32,805 nucleotides of DNA from an uncultured Oscillospiraceae bacterium (GTDB lineage Bacteria > Bacillota > Clostridia > Oscillospirales > Oscillospiraceae). Both the position numbers and the translations under genes were made by a program. Numbering within the stretch: the first letter of the stretch is position 1; every line of letters begins with the position of its first letter. The stretch is from the NCBI GenBank assembly GCA_934661135.1, contig CAKUJA010000011.1, forward strand, positions 1 to 32,805, written 5' to 3'. The notes under the pieces were generated by a model, which searched no databases, was not told where the DNA came from, and saw only the letters and a program-made list of their open reading frames with translations. Below are positions 1 to 8,826 of the stretch, one piece after another.

Positions 1-291
1 GCGTTCACCAAGGTTGTCATCCATGAGATCATGCCCGGCATCATCTCCGGCGCGCTCATGGCCTTTACCATGAGTCTGGATGACTTCGTCATCTCCTACT
101 TTGTCACGGGCTCGAGCTTCATCACGCTCCCGGTCGAGATCTACAACTACGTCAAAAAGCCCATCCAGCCGAAGATTTACGCCCTGTTTACGCTGATGTT
201 CCTCGCGATTCTCATTCTGATGTCCGTGATGAACCTGCTTCAGGCGAAGTCCGACAAAAGCCGTCAAAAGACAAGGAGGGTGCACGCATGA
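1..291 (+). CDS. potC: Spermidine/putrescine ABC transporter permease, PotC-like (C-terminal fragment)
   Basis: Partial gene; its 5' part lies outside the window and the reading frame is open from base 1. About 96 residues remain. The first residues (AFTKVVIHEIMPGIISGAL) fit the downstream half of the cytoplasmic EAA loop that contacts the ATPase, followed by the LDDFVISYFVTG stretch typical of PotC/PotB-type polyamine permeases. One last hydrophobic transmembrane helix (about ALFTLMFLAILILMSVMNL) and a short basic tail complete it. In this family the protein forms half of the inner-membrane channel for spermidine/putrescine uptake. The stop codon overlaps the potD start (ATGA, 288-291), so the two are translationally coupled. 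The identification rests on family motifs and the adjacent binding protein. Confidence 0.88.
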   Translation, partial: AFTKVVIHEIMPGIISGALMAFTMSLDDFVISYFVTGSSFITLPVEIYNYVKKPIQPKIYALFTLMFLAILILMSVMNLLQAKSDKSRQKTRRVHA

Positions 292-1481
292 AAAAACGCC
301 TTGCTTCCCTCCTGCTCCTTGCCGTTCTGGTAATTGCCATGCTGCCTGTCGCCGTCAGCGCCGCCGCCAATGAGATCACGGTCTACAACTGGGGCCAGTA
401 CATCTCCGACGGCACCGACGACTGTCTCGACGTCATCGCCGCCTTCGAGGAGGAGACCGGCATCAAGGTCAACTACCTGACCTTCGACTCCAACGAATCG
501 ATGTATACCAAGCTCAAAACCGGCGGCACCACGTTCGATGTCATCATTCCCTCGGATTATATGATCGCCAAGCTGATCTCCGAGGATATGCTTGAGCCGC
601 TGAATTTTGACAATATCCCGAACTACCAGTATATCGACGGCACCTTCCGCGACCAGGCCTACGACCCCACCAATGCCTACTCCATCCCCTACACGTGGGG
701 CACGGTCGGCCTGATCTACAACACGAACTACGTCTCGGAGGAAGACGCGCAGAGCTGGTCGTGTCTCTGGAACAGCAAGTATTCCGGCAAGCTGCTCATG
801 TTCGACAATCCGCGCGACGCATTCGCCATCGCGGAAAATCTTCTCGGTTACAGCTATAATACCGAGGACGAGCAGGAGCTCAAAAACGCCGCCGACCTGC
901 TGGCCACGCAGTCCCCTGTCCTGCAAGGCTACGTCATGGATCAGATCTTCGACAAAATGGAGCGCGGCGAAGCGTGGGCAGCGCCCTACTACGCCGGCGA
1001 CTTCCTCACCATGGTCGAAGAAAACCCCGACCTGGCGTTCAGCCATCCGCAGGAGGGGTATAACATCTTCATCGACGCCATGTGTATCCCGAAAGGCTGC
1101 CAGAATAAAGAAGGCGCGGAAGCGTTCATCAACTTTCTCTGCCGCCCGGACATCTCGGCCGCCAATCTCGACTACATCGGCTATTCCACGCCCGAGACTG
1201 CCGCGAAGGAATACCTTGATGAAGAACTCGTGAATGACCCCGTCGCCTACCCCGACGATGAGACGCTCGCGCGGAGCGAAGCCTTTGCCGAGCTCAGCGT
1301 CGAAGCCACGCAGCAGATGAACGACCTGTGGCTGTCCGTCAAGACGTCAAACTCCAATACGACGCTCTATCTGATTTTGACCATCGCCGCGATCGTGGCC
1401 GTCATCCTGTTCTTCACCATCCAGTCTGCGCACCGCCGCCGCCAAAAGGCGCGCCGCTGCCGCAAATGGAAAACCCAATAA
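288..1481 (+). CDS. potD: Polyamine ABC transporter substrate-binding protein, PotD-like, with a C-terminal membrane anchor
   Basis: 397 residues. The mature start (NEITVYNWGQYI) and the FDVIIPSDYMIAKL, YSIPYTWGTVGLIYN and GEAWAAPYYAGD stretches are characteristic of spermidine/putrescine-binding proteins, which capture polyamines outside the membrane and deliver them to PotBC. The N-terminal signal peptide (about 1-25, MKKRLASLLLLAVLVIAMLPVAVSAAA) has no lipobox cysteine, unlike most Gram-positive binding proteins. Instead residues about 357-378 (TTLYLILTIAAIVAVILFF) form a transmembrane helix followed by a very basic tail rich in Arg/Lys, so the protein appears tethered by its C terminus. 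The ribosome site AAGGAGGG lies inside the end of potC. A strong terminator follows directly, making this the last gene of the operon. Function is secure; the anchoring mode is inferred. Confidence 0.93.
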   Translation: MKKRLASLLLLAVLVIAMLPVAVSAAANEITVYNWGQYISDGTDDCLDVIAAFEEETGIKVNYLTFDSNESMYTKLKTGGTTFDVIIPSDYMIAKLISEDMLEPLNFDNIPNYQYIDGTFRDQAYDPTNAYSIPYTWGTVGLIYNTNYVSEEDAQSWSCLWNSKYSGKLLMFDNPRDAFAIAENLLGYSYNTEDEQELKNAADLLATQSPVLQGYVMDQIFDKMERGEAWAAPYYAGDFLTMVEENPDLAFSHPQEGYNIFIDAMCIPKGCQNKEGAEAFINFLCRPDISAANLDYIGYSTPETAAKEYLDEELVNDPVAYPDDETLARSEAFAELSVEATQQMNDLWLSVKTSNSNTTLYLILTIAAIVAVILFFTIQSAHRRRQKARRCRKWKTQ

Positions 1482-1486
1482 AAATC

Positions 1487-1517
1487 GCGCTCCCGGCCGT
1501 CGCCGGGAGCGCCTTTT
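1487..1517 (+). terminator. Intrinsic terminator of the pot operon
   Basis: A perfect 11-bp stem GCGCTCCCGGC / GCCGGGAGCGC with a 4-base loop is followed by CTTTT. It begins six bases after the potD stop codon. Confidence 0.9.
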
Positions 1518-1542
1518 CTATCCAAATATCACGCCGCACTTC

Positions 1543-1578
1543 TTGTAGGGGCGGACGGCTCTGTCCGCCCGCCTACTA
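1543..1578. repeat. Palindromic REP-like repeat, copy 1 (TTGTAGGGGCGGAC type)
   Basis: Inner arms GGGCGGAC (1549-1556) and GTCCGCCC (1563-1570) surround the loop GGCTCT. Outer arms GTAGG (1545-1549) and CCTAC (1572-1576) add to the palindrome. The head TTGTAGGGG recurs at 1601. I recall elements with this head as dispersed intergenic repeats in clostridial genomes; that part is memory, not a search. Confidence 0.7.
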
Positions 1579-1600
1579 CACTGCTGATTTGCACCGCACC

Positions 1601-1630
1601 TTGTAGGGGTCGATGCCCTCATCGCCCCCC
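1601..1630. repeat. Palindromic REP-like repeat, copy 2 (TTGTAGGGGTCGAT type)
   Basis: It has the same TTGTAGGGG head as the copy 58 bp upstream but a different stem: GGGGTCGAT (1606-1614) against ATCGCCCC (1621-1628), with one unpaired T. In addition, an 8-bp inverted repeat TTTGCACC (1588-1595) / GGTGCAAA (1675-1682) encloses this copy. The rest of 1631-1739 holds no gene I can support. Confidence 0.6.
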
Positions 1631-1739
1631 TTGCCGCAGCATCGGCCGTTCTCCGAATAGAGGAAAAAGAATGGGGTGCAAAAGTTGTCTCTCTTTCTCT
1701 GAATGCGAAAAGAACCCGGCTTCGCAAAAAGCAATTCAC

Positions 1740-2210
1740 TTATGCATATTCCAAAATCATATTCAAAACCGCTTCCGCGGCCTGCTCCCGCACCGCCGCG
1801 CGATCCCCGGTCAGATGCAGCTCTTGGCAGTACGAAAATCCCTCCGTGTCAATACCGACATACACCAGTCCGATTGGCCGCCCGGTTCCGTCGCCGTCCG
1901 GCCCGGCAAGTCCTGTCACGCTCACGCCGACATCCGCCTGTATCACCTCGCGCGCTCCGCGTGCCATCTCGTGCGCCGTCTGGCGCGAAACTGCCGTATA
2001 GACGCGCAGCGTGTCCTCGCTGACGCCGAGCAGCCGCCGCTTCACACCGTTCGTGTACGAAATCACACCGCCCAGATAGACCTCCGAGCTTCCCGGCACA
2101 TCGGTCAGCAGCTTGCCGATCAGTCCGCCCGTGCAGGACTCCGCCGTCGCCAGCGTTCTCCCCTGCGCGCGCAGCTGACGCAAAACCTCAAACGGCAGAT
2201 TCTGGTTCAT
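1740..2210 (-). CDS. pncC: Nicotinamide-nucleotide amidohydrolase PncC (stand-alone CinA C-terminal domain)
   Basis: 156 residues, the size of the stand-alone CinA C-terminal domain rather than full CinA, which also has an N-terminal MoCF-like domain. It hydrolyses the amide of nicotinamide mononucleotide to nicotinate mononucleotide, salvaging the NMN released by NAD-dependent DNA ligase. Visible family signatures are ATAESCTGGLIGKLLTDVPGSS (residues 20-41, with the catalytic serine of the SCTGG motif), YTNGVKRRLLGV and SVTGLAGPDGDGTG. The start overlaps the thiI end by 23 bp, so it is the last gene of the comM-thiI-pncC operon. No clear intrinsic terminator is visible after it on the minus strand. 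The family is clear; the amidase role is by homology. Confidence 0.93.
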   Translation of the reverse strand: MNQNLPFEVLRQLRAQGRTLATAESCTGGLIGKLLTDVPGSSEVYLGGVISYTNGVKRRLLGVSEDTLRVYTAVSRQTAHEMARGAREVIQADVGVSVTGLAGPDGDGTGRPIGLVYVGIDTEGFSYCQELHLTGDRAAVREQAAEAVLNMILEYA

Positions 2211-3381
2211 AGTACCGGATCGCCACCTTTTCCGTGTTCTCGATCGCCCGCGCGATCAGTCCCTCAACGTCCATCTTTTCCTCCTCGGCCTCGACGAGCG
2301 CGAGCACCGGCTTTGTTTTCGGGTGCTTCGGCGTAAACACCGTGCAGCAGTCCTCGTACGGCAAAATCGAAGTCTCCATCGTGCCGATTCTCCGTGCAAT
2401 CGTCACGATTTCCTCTTTATCCAAGCCGATCAGCGGGCAGAACAGCGGCATATTCAGCACCGCGCCCGTAACCGCCATCGCGTCCATTGTCTGGCTCGCC
2501 ACCTGTCCGAGGTTCTCGCCCGTCACAAGGCACTTCGCCCCATGCTCGCGCGCAATGCGCTCAGAAATGCGCATCATGAACCGCCGCATGATGATCGTGA
2601 AGTATTCTTCCTTGCAATTGTCGCGGATGGCCTCCTGAATCTCCGTAAATCCAACCACATCCACGGTCATCCGCCCGCAGTATTTCGTCATAATCCGCGC
2701 CAGCTCCAGCACCTTTTCCTTCGCCTGCTCCGACGTATACGGATATGAGAAGAAGTGGATGCACTCCAGCTCCACGCCGCGCTTTGCGATCATATATCCC
2801 GCGACCGGCGAGTCGATGCCGCCCGACAGCAGCACCGCCGCGCGTCCGCCCGTGCCGGTCGGCAGTCCGCCCGCACCGGGCACCGACGGCCCATGCACAT
2901 ACGCCGCCGTCTCGCGCACCTCGACGTTCACAACATAGCTCGGGTTGTGCACATCAACCGCCACCTGTGGAAATTCCTCCGCCAGCCGTCCGCCGATGTC
3001 CTGCGAAATCTGGATCGAGTTCAGCGGAAACCGCTTGTCCGACCGCTTCGATTCCACCTTGAAGCTCTTTTGCACCGCCAGCTCGTCGCCGAGATACTCC
3101 ACCACAGTCTTGAAAATCGCGTCCAAGTCCTTCTCACACGCACGGCAGCGGCACATCTGCGCAATGCCGAAGATCGTCCCGCAGGCTTCCCACGCGCCGT
3201 CGAGGTCGCATTCGTCATTTTTCGGCTCAACATAGAGCGTCGACTGCGTAATCGTCACCTTGAAGTCGCCGAACACGGCCATTCTTCGGCGCGTGTTGGC
3301 CTTCAGCTTGTCCTCAAACGTGCGGCGGTTCTGTCCCTTCAGGACGATCTCGCCCAATTTCAGCAAAAATAGTTCCTTCAT
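2188..3381 (-). CDS. thiI: tRNA 4-thiouridine synthase / thiazole sulfur carrier ThiI
   Basis: 397 residues. ThiI adenylates uridine-8 of tRNA and transfers sulfur to it; in some bacteria it also feeds sulfur to thiamine synthesis. An N-terminal ferredoxin-like/THUMP region (about 1-170) is followed by the PP-loop ATPase motif SGGIDSP near residue 185. There is no C-terminal rhodanese domain, as in the short Bacillus-type ThiI, so a separate cysteine desulfurase would have to hand over sulfur. I chose the ATG at 3379-3381: it follows AAAGGAGA, begins with the family-typical MKELFLLKLGE, and leaves a 10-base gap to comM. The longer open frame upstream runs into comM and has no support. Confidence 0.95.
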   Translation of the reverse strand: MKELFLLKLGEIVLKGQNRRTFEDKLKANTRRRMAVFGDFKVTITQSTLYVEPKNDECDLDGAWEACGTIFGIAQMCRCRACEKDLDAIFKTVVEYLGDELAVQKSFKVESKRSDKRFPLNSIQISQDIGGRLAEEFPQVAVDVHNPSYVVNVEVRETAAYVHGPSVPGAGGLPTGTGGRAAVLLSGGIDSPVAGYMIAKRGVELECIHFFSYPYTSEQAKEKVLELARIMTKYCGRMTVDVVGFTEIQEAIRDNCKEEYFTIIMRRFMMRISERIAREHGAKCLVTGENLGQVASQTMDAMAVTGAVLNMPLFCPLIGLDKEEIVTIARRIGTMETSILPYEDCCTVFTPKHPKTKPVLALVEAEEEKMDVEGLIARAIENTEKVAIRYYEPESAV

Positions 3382-3391
3382 ACTGTCTCCT

Positions 3392-4918
3392 TTATCCTCG
3401 TTCGCTCCCAAACTGGAACGTTCTGTACTGAATTGCCTCCGCAATGTGCTGCGGCTGCATCTGCTCGCTGCCGTCCAGATCGGCAATCGTCCGCGCCACC
3501 TTCAGCACACGGTCATAGCTCCGCGCCGTCATGTGCAGCGCCGAAAACGCCTGCTGCATCAGCGCCGTACACGCCTCGTCGAGCTGGCAGACGGTTCTAA
3601 GCTCCGCCGGCTGCATCAGCGCGTTGCACTGCGTCCGGCTTCCCGCATAGCGCGCATTCTGGCGCTTGCGCGCCGCGTCCACACGCTTTTTAATCTCTGC
3701 TGACGGCTCTGCGCTCCCTCTCCGGCTCAGCTCCTCAAACTTGACCGCCGGCACCTCCACAATGATGTCAATCCGATCGAGCATCGGTCCCGACACGCGG
3801 GACAGATATTGGTCGACCGACGCCTGCGAGCACGTGCACCGTCCGCTCGGGTCGCCGTACCAGCCGCACTTGCAGGGGTTCATCGCGCACACCATCATAA
3901 ACTCGCTCGGATACGTCATCGAACCCTGTACCCGCGAAATCGTCACCTGTCCGTCCTCGAGCGGCTGGCGCAGCACCTCGAGCGTATCGCGGCGAAATTC
4001 CGGCAGCTCGTCCAAAAACAGCACGCCCTTGTGCGCCAGCGAAACCTCGCCGGGGCGCGGCGTTGTCCCACCGCCCGCCATCGCCGTGGCCGACGCCGTG
4101 TGGTGCGGCGCGCGGAACGGCCGGGTCTGCACGAGCGGCTGCTCCGGCGACAGCATCCCCATCACCGAGTAGATCTTCGTCACCTCCAGCGCTTCCTCGC
4201 GCGTCATATCCGGCAAAATCGACGGCAGCCGCTTGGAGAGCATACTCTTGCCCGAGCCGGGAGGCCCCACCAGCAAAACATTGTGTCCGCCCGCCGCCGC
4301 AATCTCCAGCGCGCGCTTGGCGTTTTCCTGCCCCTTCACATCCGCAAAATCCGGTAAAAACTGCCGTGCGTCCGCCGCAGGCTCCCACGGCGTTGCCGCT
4401 TCCAGCGGCGTCTGCCCCGTAAAATGTGCCGCAAGCTCCCGCACCGATGTCACGCCGTACACCTTCAACCCATCGGCCAGCGTGGCCTCCGCCGCGTTTT
4501 CTGCCGGGACGTACAGCTCTTGAATGCCCTTTTCCTTTGCGGCCAGCGCCATCGGAAGCACACCGCGCACCGGGCGCAGCTTCCCCTCCAGGCTCAGCTC
4601 CCCCAGAAACGCGCAGTCCGTTTTCGGCAGATGAATCAGCTCACTCGCCGCCAGAATCCCGAGCAGAATCGGCAGATCATAGAGCGTGCCGGACTTTTTT
4701 GTCCCGGCCGGCGCGAGGTTCAGCGTAATCCGGCTGACCGGAAACTTGAATCCGCAGTTTTTGATCGCCGCGCGCACGCGCTCCCGCGCCTCCTTGACGG
4801 CCGCATCCGGCAGTCCGACAATCTCAAATCCCGGCAGGCCGTTGGTAATATAGCATTCCACCGAGACCTCATATCCCTGAATTCCATTGAGCCCCATCGA
4901 ATGAACCCGGCTGAGCAT
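3392..4918 (-). CDS. comM: YifB/ComM-family Mg-chelatase-like AAA+ ATPase
   Basis: 508 residues, the normal family length. An N-terminal Lon-protease-like domain (about 1-170, beginning MLSRVHSMGLNGIQGYEV) precedes an AAA+ core with Walker A GPPGSGKSML near 217, Walker B GVLFLDELPEF near 300, and a C-terminal Mg-chelatase helical domain. ComM is a hexameric branch-migration helicase that helps integrate transformed DNA in Gram-negative bacteria; its role in clostridia is less established. The CxCGWYGDPSGRCTC cysteine cluster near residue 350 is usual for the family. The start is preceded by GGAGGAGGG six bases upstream. First gene of an operon with thiI and pncC, from a good promoter at 4957-4985. 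Confidence 0.94.
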   Translation of the reverse strand: MLSRVHSMGLNGIQGYEVSVECYITNGLPGFEIVGLPDAAVKEARERVRAAIKNCGFKFPVSRITLNLAPAGTKKSGTLYDLPILLGILAASELIHLPKTDCAFLGELSLEGKLRPVRGVLPMALAAKEKGIQELYVPAENAAEATLADGLKVYGVTSVRELAAHFTGQTPLEAATPWEPAADARQFLPDFADVKGQENAKRALEIAAAGGHNVLLVGPPGSGKSMLSKRLPSILPDMTREEALEVTKIYSVMGMLSPEQPLVQTRPFRAPHHTASATAMAGGGTTPRPGEVSLAHKGVLFLDELPEFRRDTLEVLRQPLEDGQVTISRVQGSMTYPSEFMMVCAMNPCKCGWYGDPSGRCTCSQASVDQYLSRVSGPMLDRIDIIVEVPAVKFEELSRRGSAEPSAEIKKRVDAARKRQNARYAGSRTQCNALMQPAELRTVCQLDEACTALMQQAFSALHMTARSYDRVLKVARTIADLDGSEQMQPQHIAEAIQYRTFQFGSERG

Positions 4919-4956
4919 CCGCGTCCCTCCTCCAATTCCGTCGTTTCTCTGTTTCT

Positions 4957-4985
4957 ATCATACCGCATTCTTCCAAAAATGCCAA
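4957..4985 (-). promoter_or_regulatory. Vegetative (SigA-type) promoter of comM-thiI-pncC
   Basis: Read on the minus strand: -35 TTGGCA (4980-4985), a 17-base spacer, and -10 TATGAT (4957-4962). The expected start site lies about 30 bases before the comM ATG. Confidence 0.75.
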
Positions 4986-5085
4986 CCTAAATTTCAAGTT
5001 TCTGCAACCGCACGCAATCGCTTGTCGCTTTCAATCGATTTGCATCGAATTTTTGAGCAGTTCTTCAGAATTATATGAATTTTGA

Positions 5086-5114
5086 TTTACAGGCCAAGAA
5101 TTTTGTGATACAAT
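5086..5114 (+). promoter_or_regulatory. Strong vegetative promoter of the pyruvate:ferredoxin oxidoreductase gene
   Basis: -35 TTTACA (5086-5091), a 17-base spacer and -10 TACAAT (5109-5114) with an extended-10 TG at 5106-5107. It is followed by an AT-rich leader and the ribosome site AGGAGGT at 5143-5149. The near-consensus promoter and the biased C/G-ending codons of the gene both suggest high expression. Confidence 0.8.
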
Positions 5115-5157
5115 CATCGTGCATGATTATGTAATTACTTTTAGGAGGTAATTTGTT

Positions 5158-8100
5158 TTGGCTCGTAAATTCAAAACGATGGACGGCAACAATGCTGCGG
5201 CTCACGTATCCTATGCGTTTACCGAAGTCGCCGGCATTTACCCCATCACCCCGTCGTCCCCGATGGCCGACTTTGTCGACCAGTGGTCTGCGGCCGGCCT
5301 GAAGAACATCTTCGGCACGACCGTCAAGGTCGCGGAGATGCAGTCCGAGGCCGGTGCATCCGGTACAGTCCACGGCTCCCTCGGTGCCGGCGCTCTGACC
5401 ACCACCTACACCGCGTCCCAGGGTCTTCTGCTGATGATCCCGAATATGTATAAGATCGCGGCAGAGCAGCTCCCCTGCGTGTTCCACGTCTCGGCTCGTA
5501 CCGTCTCCACGCACGCGCTGAACATCTTCGGCGACCACTCCGACGTCATGGCCTGCCGTCAGACTGGCTTTGCCATGCTCTGTGAGACCAACCCGCAGGA
5601 AGTCATGGATCTGTCTCCCGTCGCGCATCTGGCCGCAATCGAAGGCAAGGTTCCGTTCCTGAACTTCTTCGATGGTTTCCGTACCTCTCACGAGATCCAG
5701 AAGGTCGCCGTGTGGGACTACGCCGACCTGAAGGAAATGTGCAACATGGACGCCGTGGAAGACTTCCGCCGTCACGCGCTGAATCCGGAGCATCCGGCCA
5801 TGCGCGGCAGCCACGAAAACGGCGACGTGTTCTTCCAGCATCGTGAAGCCTGCAACCAGTACTACAACGCGCTGCCCGCAGTCGTCGAGAAGTACATGGG
5901 CAAGGTCAACGAAAAGCTCGGCACCGACTATCAGCTCTTCAACTACTACGGCGCACCCGACGCCGACCGCGTCATTGTCGCCATGGGTTCCATCTGCGAC
6001 GTCGCGGAAGAAGTCATCGACTACATGAACGCCCACGGCGAGAAGGTCGGCCTTGTGAAGGTTCGCCTCTATCGTCCGTTCTGCTCCGACAAGCTGGTCG
6101 CAGCGATCCCGGCTACCGCCAAGAAGATCGCCGTGCTCGACCGCACCAAGGAGCCGGGTTCCATCGGCGAACCGCTCTACATGGATGTTGTCACCGCTCT
6201 GGCCAACGCCGGCGTGCAGGCAACCATCATCGGCGGCCGCTACGGTCTCGGCAGCAAGGACACGCCCCCCGCATCCGTGTTCGCTGTCTACAATGAGCTT
6301 AAGAAGGATGCTCCGAAGCATCAGTTCACCATCGGCATCGTCGACGACGTCACCAACCTCTCCCTCGCAGAGGACAAGGACTGCCCGAACACCGCTGCCG
6401 AAGGCACCATCGAGTGCAAGTTCTGGGGTCTCGGCGGCGACGGTACCGTCGGTGCCAACAAGAACTCCATCAAGATCATCGGCGACCATACCAACAAGTA
6501 TGTGCAGGCCTACTTCCAGTACGACTCCAAAAAGACCGGCGGCGTCACCATCAGCCATCTGCGCTTCGGCGACAAGCCCATCAAGAGCCCGTACTACATC
6601 AACAAGGCCGACTTTGTCGCCTGCCACAACCCGTCCTATATCACCAAGGGTTTCCCGATCGTGCGTGATGTCAAGCCGGGCGGCGTGTTCATGATCAACT
6701 GTCAGTGGACGCCGGAGGAGCTTGCGCACCATCTGGATGCCGCTTCCAAGCGCTACATTGCCAAGAACAACATCCAGCTCTACACGATCAACGCCATCGA
6801 CCTGGCGCAGTCCATCGGCATGGGCAAGCGTACCAACACCATCCTCCAGTCCGCATTCTTCTCGCTGGCCAAGGTTCTGCCCGAGGCAGAAGCCATCCAG
6901 TATATGAAGGAGAAGGCCACGCAGTCCTACTCCAAGAAGGGCATGGACGTCGTCGAGATGAACCATAAGGCCATCGACGCCGGCGCTACCGCCTACGTCA
7001 AGATCGACGTTCCCGCTGATTGGGCAAACGCTGAAGATGTTGTGGTCGACCATGCGCTCGAGGGCAAGCCGGAGCTGGTCAAGCAGGTCAAGAACCTCCT
7101 GTTCCCGATCGACAAGATGGACGGCGACAGCCTGCCTGTTTCCGCGTTCATGGATCATGTCGACGGCCAGTTCGAGCTTGGCGCTGCCGCTTATGAGAAG
7201 CGCGGCGTTGCCGTTGCAGTTCCCGAATGGGACGCCACGAAGTGCATCCAGTGCGGCAACTGCGCCTATGTCTGCCCGCACGCCACCATCCGTACCGTTG
7301 CTCTGACCGACGAGGAAGCGAAGAACGCTCCCGCCGCCGCGAAGATCGTGCCTGTCAAGGCCGGCAAGGGCAAGGGTGTCTATCAGTTCACCATGGCCAT
7401 TTCCCCGCTGGACTGCATGGGCTGCGGCGTCTGCGTCGGCGCTTGCCCCGAGAAGGTGCAGGCTCTCAAGATGGTTCCGCAGGAAACCCAGCTCGATCAG
7501 CAGGACGTGTTCAACTACTGCGTCGAGAAGGTCTCCGAGAAGAAGGAGCTCCAGACGCCCGATGTCAAGGGCAGCCAGTTCCGCAAGCCGCTGCTTGAGT
7601 TCTCCGGCTCCTGCGCAGGCTGCGCCGAGACCAGCTACGCGCGTCTCGTCACCCAGCTCTTCGGCGACAAGATGTATATCTCCAACGCCACTGGTTGTTC
7701 CTCCATCTGGGGCGGCCCGGGCGCTACTTCCCCCTACTGCACGAACGCCGAAGGCCACGGCCCGGCATGGTGCAACTCCCTGTTCGAGGACAACGCCGAG
7801 CACGGCTTCGGTATGTACCTCGGCCAGAAGGCCATCCGCGACAGCCTGATCGAAAAGACCAAGGCGCTGCTCGCCGTCGAGTGGACGAACGCCGACCTCA
7901 AGGCCGCCGCACAGAAGTACCTCGACACCGTCAATGATCTCGACGCCAACGCCGAAGCTACCAAGGCTTATGTCGCCGCGCTCGAGGAGAACGTCTCTAC
8001 CGTTGACGAGCTGGCTTCCGTCCCGCGGTTTGCCGAGCACGCTGCTGAGCTGAAGGCCAAGGGCGAGAAGTATTGCGACTGCGACGCCTGCAAGCTGGGC

Positions 8101-8781
8101 GCTGAGATCCTCTCCAAGAAGTCCTACCTCGCCAAGAAGTCCGTCTGGATCTTCGGCGGCGACGGCTGGGCGTACGACATCGGCTTCGGCGGCGTCGACC
8201 ATGTCCTCGCCTCCGGCGAAGATGTCAACATCTTCGTGTTCGACACCGAGGTCTACTCCAACACCGGCGGACAGGCTTCCAAGGCTTCCAACATCGGCCA
8301 GGTTGCGCAGTTCGCGGCTGCCGGTAAGGAGACCAAGGCAAAGTCCCTCGCGGAGATCGCCATGTCCTACGGCTATGTCTACGTGGCTCAGGTCGCCATG
8401 GGCGCCAACGCCGCGCAGACCCTCAAGGCAATTCAGGAAGCGGAAGCCTACCATGGCCCGTCCCTGATCATCGGCTACGCACCCTGCGAGATGCACTCCA
8501 TCAAGGGCGGCATGGCCAACTGCCAGAAGGAAATGAAGAAGGCTGTCGATTGCGGCTACTGGAATATGTTCCGCTTCAACCCGGCCGCCGAGAAGAAGTT
8601 CACGCTCGACTCCAAGGCGCCGGCCGGCGGCTATCAGGAGTTCCTGATGAACGAAGCTCGTTACAGCCGTCTGACCCGCGAGTTCCCGGAGCGCGCCACC
8701 GTCCTGTTCGCGAAGAACGAGGAGAACGCCAAGGAGCGCTACGAGCACCTGCTCAAGCTCATCGACCTGTACGACAAATAA
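5158..8781 (+). CDS. nifJ: Pyruvate:ferredoxin (flavodoxin) oxidoreductase, single-chain
   Basis: 1207 residues, the usual homodimer-subunit length. It oxidises pyruvate and CoA to acetyl-CoA and CO2 and passes two electrons to ferredoxin, the central step of anaerobic pyruvate use. The N-terminal PYR domain begins ARKFKTMDGNNAAAHVSYAF. The inserted ferredoxin domain has two 4Fe-4S motifs, CIQCGNCAYVCP from Cys696 and CMGCGVCVGACP from Cys753. The cluster near the thiamine diphosphate is set by Cys819, Cys822, the cysteine of NATGCSS near 847, and YAPCEMH near the C terminus. The TPP motif GGDGWAYDIGFGG lies near residue 1000, with NTGGQ after it. The start is a TTG (5158-5160) eight bases after AGGAGGT; no in-frame ATG gives the conserved N terminus. 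Monocistronic between a strong promoter and a terminator. Confidence 0.98.
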   Translation: MARKFKTMDGNNAAAHVSYAFTEVAGIYPITPSSPMADFVDQWSAAGLKNIFGTTVKVAEMQSEAGASGTVHGSLGAGALTTTYTASQGLLLMIPNMYKIAAEQLPCVFHVSARTVSTHALNIFGDHSDVMACRQTGFAMLCETNPQEVMDLSPVAHLAAIEGKVPFLNFFDGFRTSHEIQKVAVWDYADLKEMCNMDAVEDFRRHALNPEHPAMRGSHENGDVFFQHREACNQYYNALPAVVEKYMGKVNEKLGTDYQLFNYYGAPDADRVIVAMGSICDVAEEVIDYMNAHGEKVGLVKVRLYRPFCSDKLVAAIPATAKKIAVLDRTKEPGSIGEPLYMDVVTALANAGVQATIIGGRYGLGSKDTPPASVFAVYNELKKDAPKHQFTIGIVDDVTNLSLAEDKDCPNTAAEGTIECKFWGLGGDGTVGANKNSIKIIGDHTNKYVQAYFQYDSKKTGGVTISHLRFGDKPIKSPYYINKADFVACHNPSYITKGFPIVRDVKPGGVFMINCQWTPEELAHHLDAASKRYIAKNNIQLYTINAIDLAQSIGMGKRTNTILQSAFFSLAKVLPEAEAIQYMKEKATQSYSKKGMDVVEMNHKAIDAGATAYVKIDVPADWANAEDVVVDHALEGKPELVKQVKNLLFPIDKMDGDSLPVSAFMDHVDGQFELGAAAYEKRGVAVAVPEWDATKCIQCGNCAYVCPHATIRTVALTDEEAKNAPAAAKIVPVKAGKGKGVYQFTMAISPLDCMGCGVCVGACPEKVQALKMVPQETQLDQQDVFNYCVEKVSEKKELQTPDVKGSQFRKPLLEFSGSCAGCAETSYARLVTQLFGDKMYISNATGCSSIWGGPGATSPYCTNAEGHGPAWCNSLFEDNAEHGFGMYLGQKAIRDSLIEKTKALLAVEWTNADLKAAAQKYLDTVNDLDANAEATKAYVAALEENVSTVDELASVPRFAEHAAELKAKGEKYCDCDACKLGAEILSKKSYLAKKSVWIFGGDGWAYDIGFGGVDHVLASGEDVNIFVFDTEVYSNTGGQASKASNIGQVAQFAAAGKETKAKSLAEIAMSYGYVYVAQVAMGANAAQTLKAIQEAEAYHGPSLIIGYAPCEMHSIKGGMANCQKEMKKAVDCGYWNMFRFNPAAEKKFTLDSKAPAGGYQEFLMNEARYSRLTREFPERATVLFAKNEENAKERYEHLLKLIDLYDK

Positions 8782-8791
8782 TTTTCCAACG

Positions 8792-8826
8792 AAATGGACG
8801 GTACGGCAACGTACCGTCCATTTTTT
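8792..8826 (+). terminator. Intrinsic terminator of nifJ
   Basis: A 13-bp stem AAATGGACGGTAC / GTACCGTCCATTT with loop GGCAAC runs into TTTTTT. It starts ten bases after the stop codon. Confidence 0.93.

Noticed and set aside
1518..1739. A 73-codon minus-strand frame over the palindromic repeats
   Set aside because: It merely translates the repeat elements, with no ribosome site; frames of this kind arise wherever such repeats occur.
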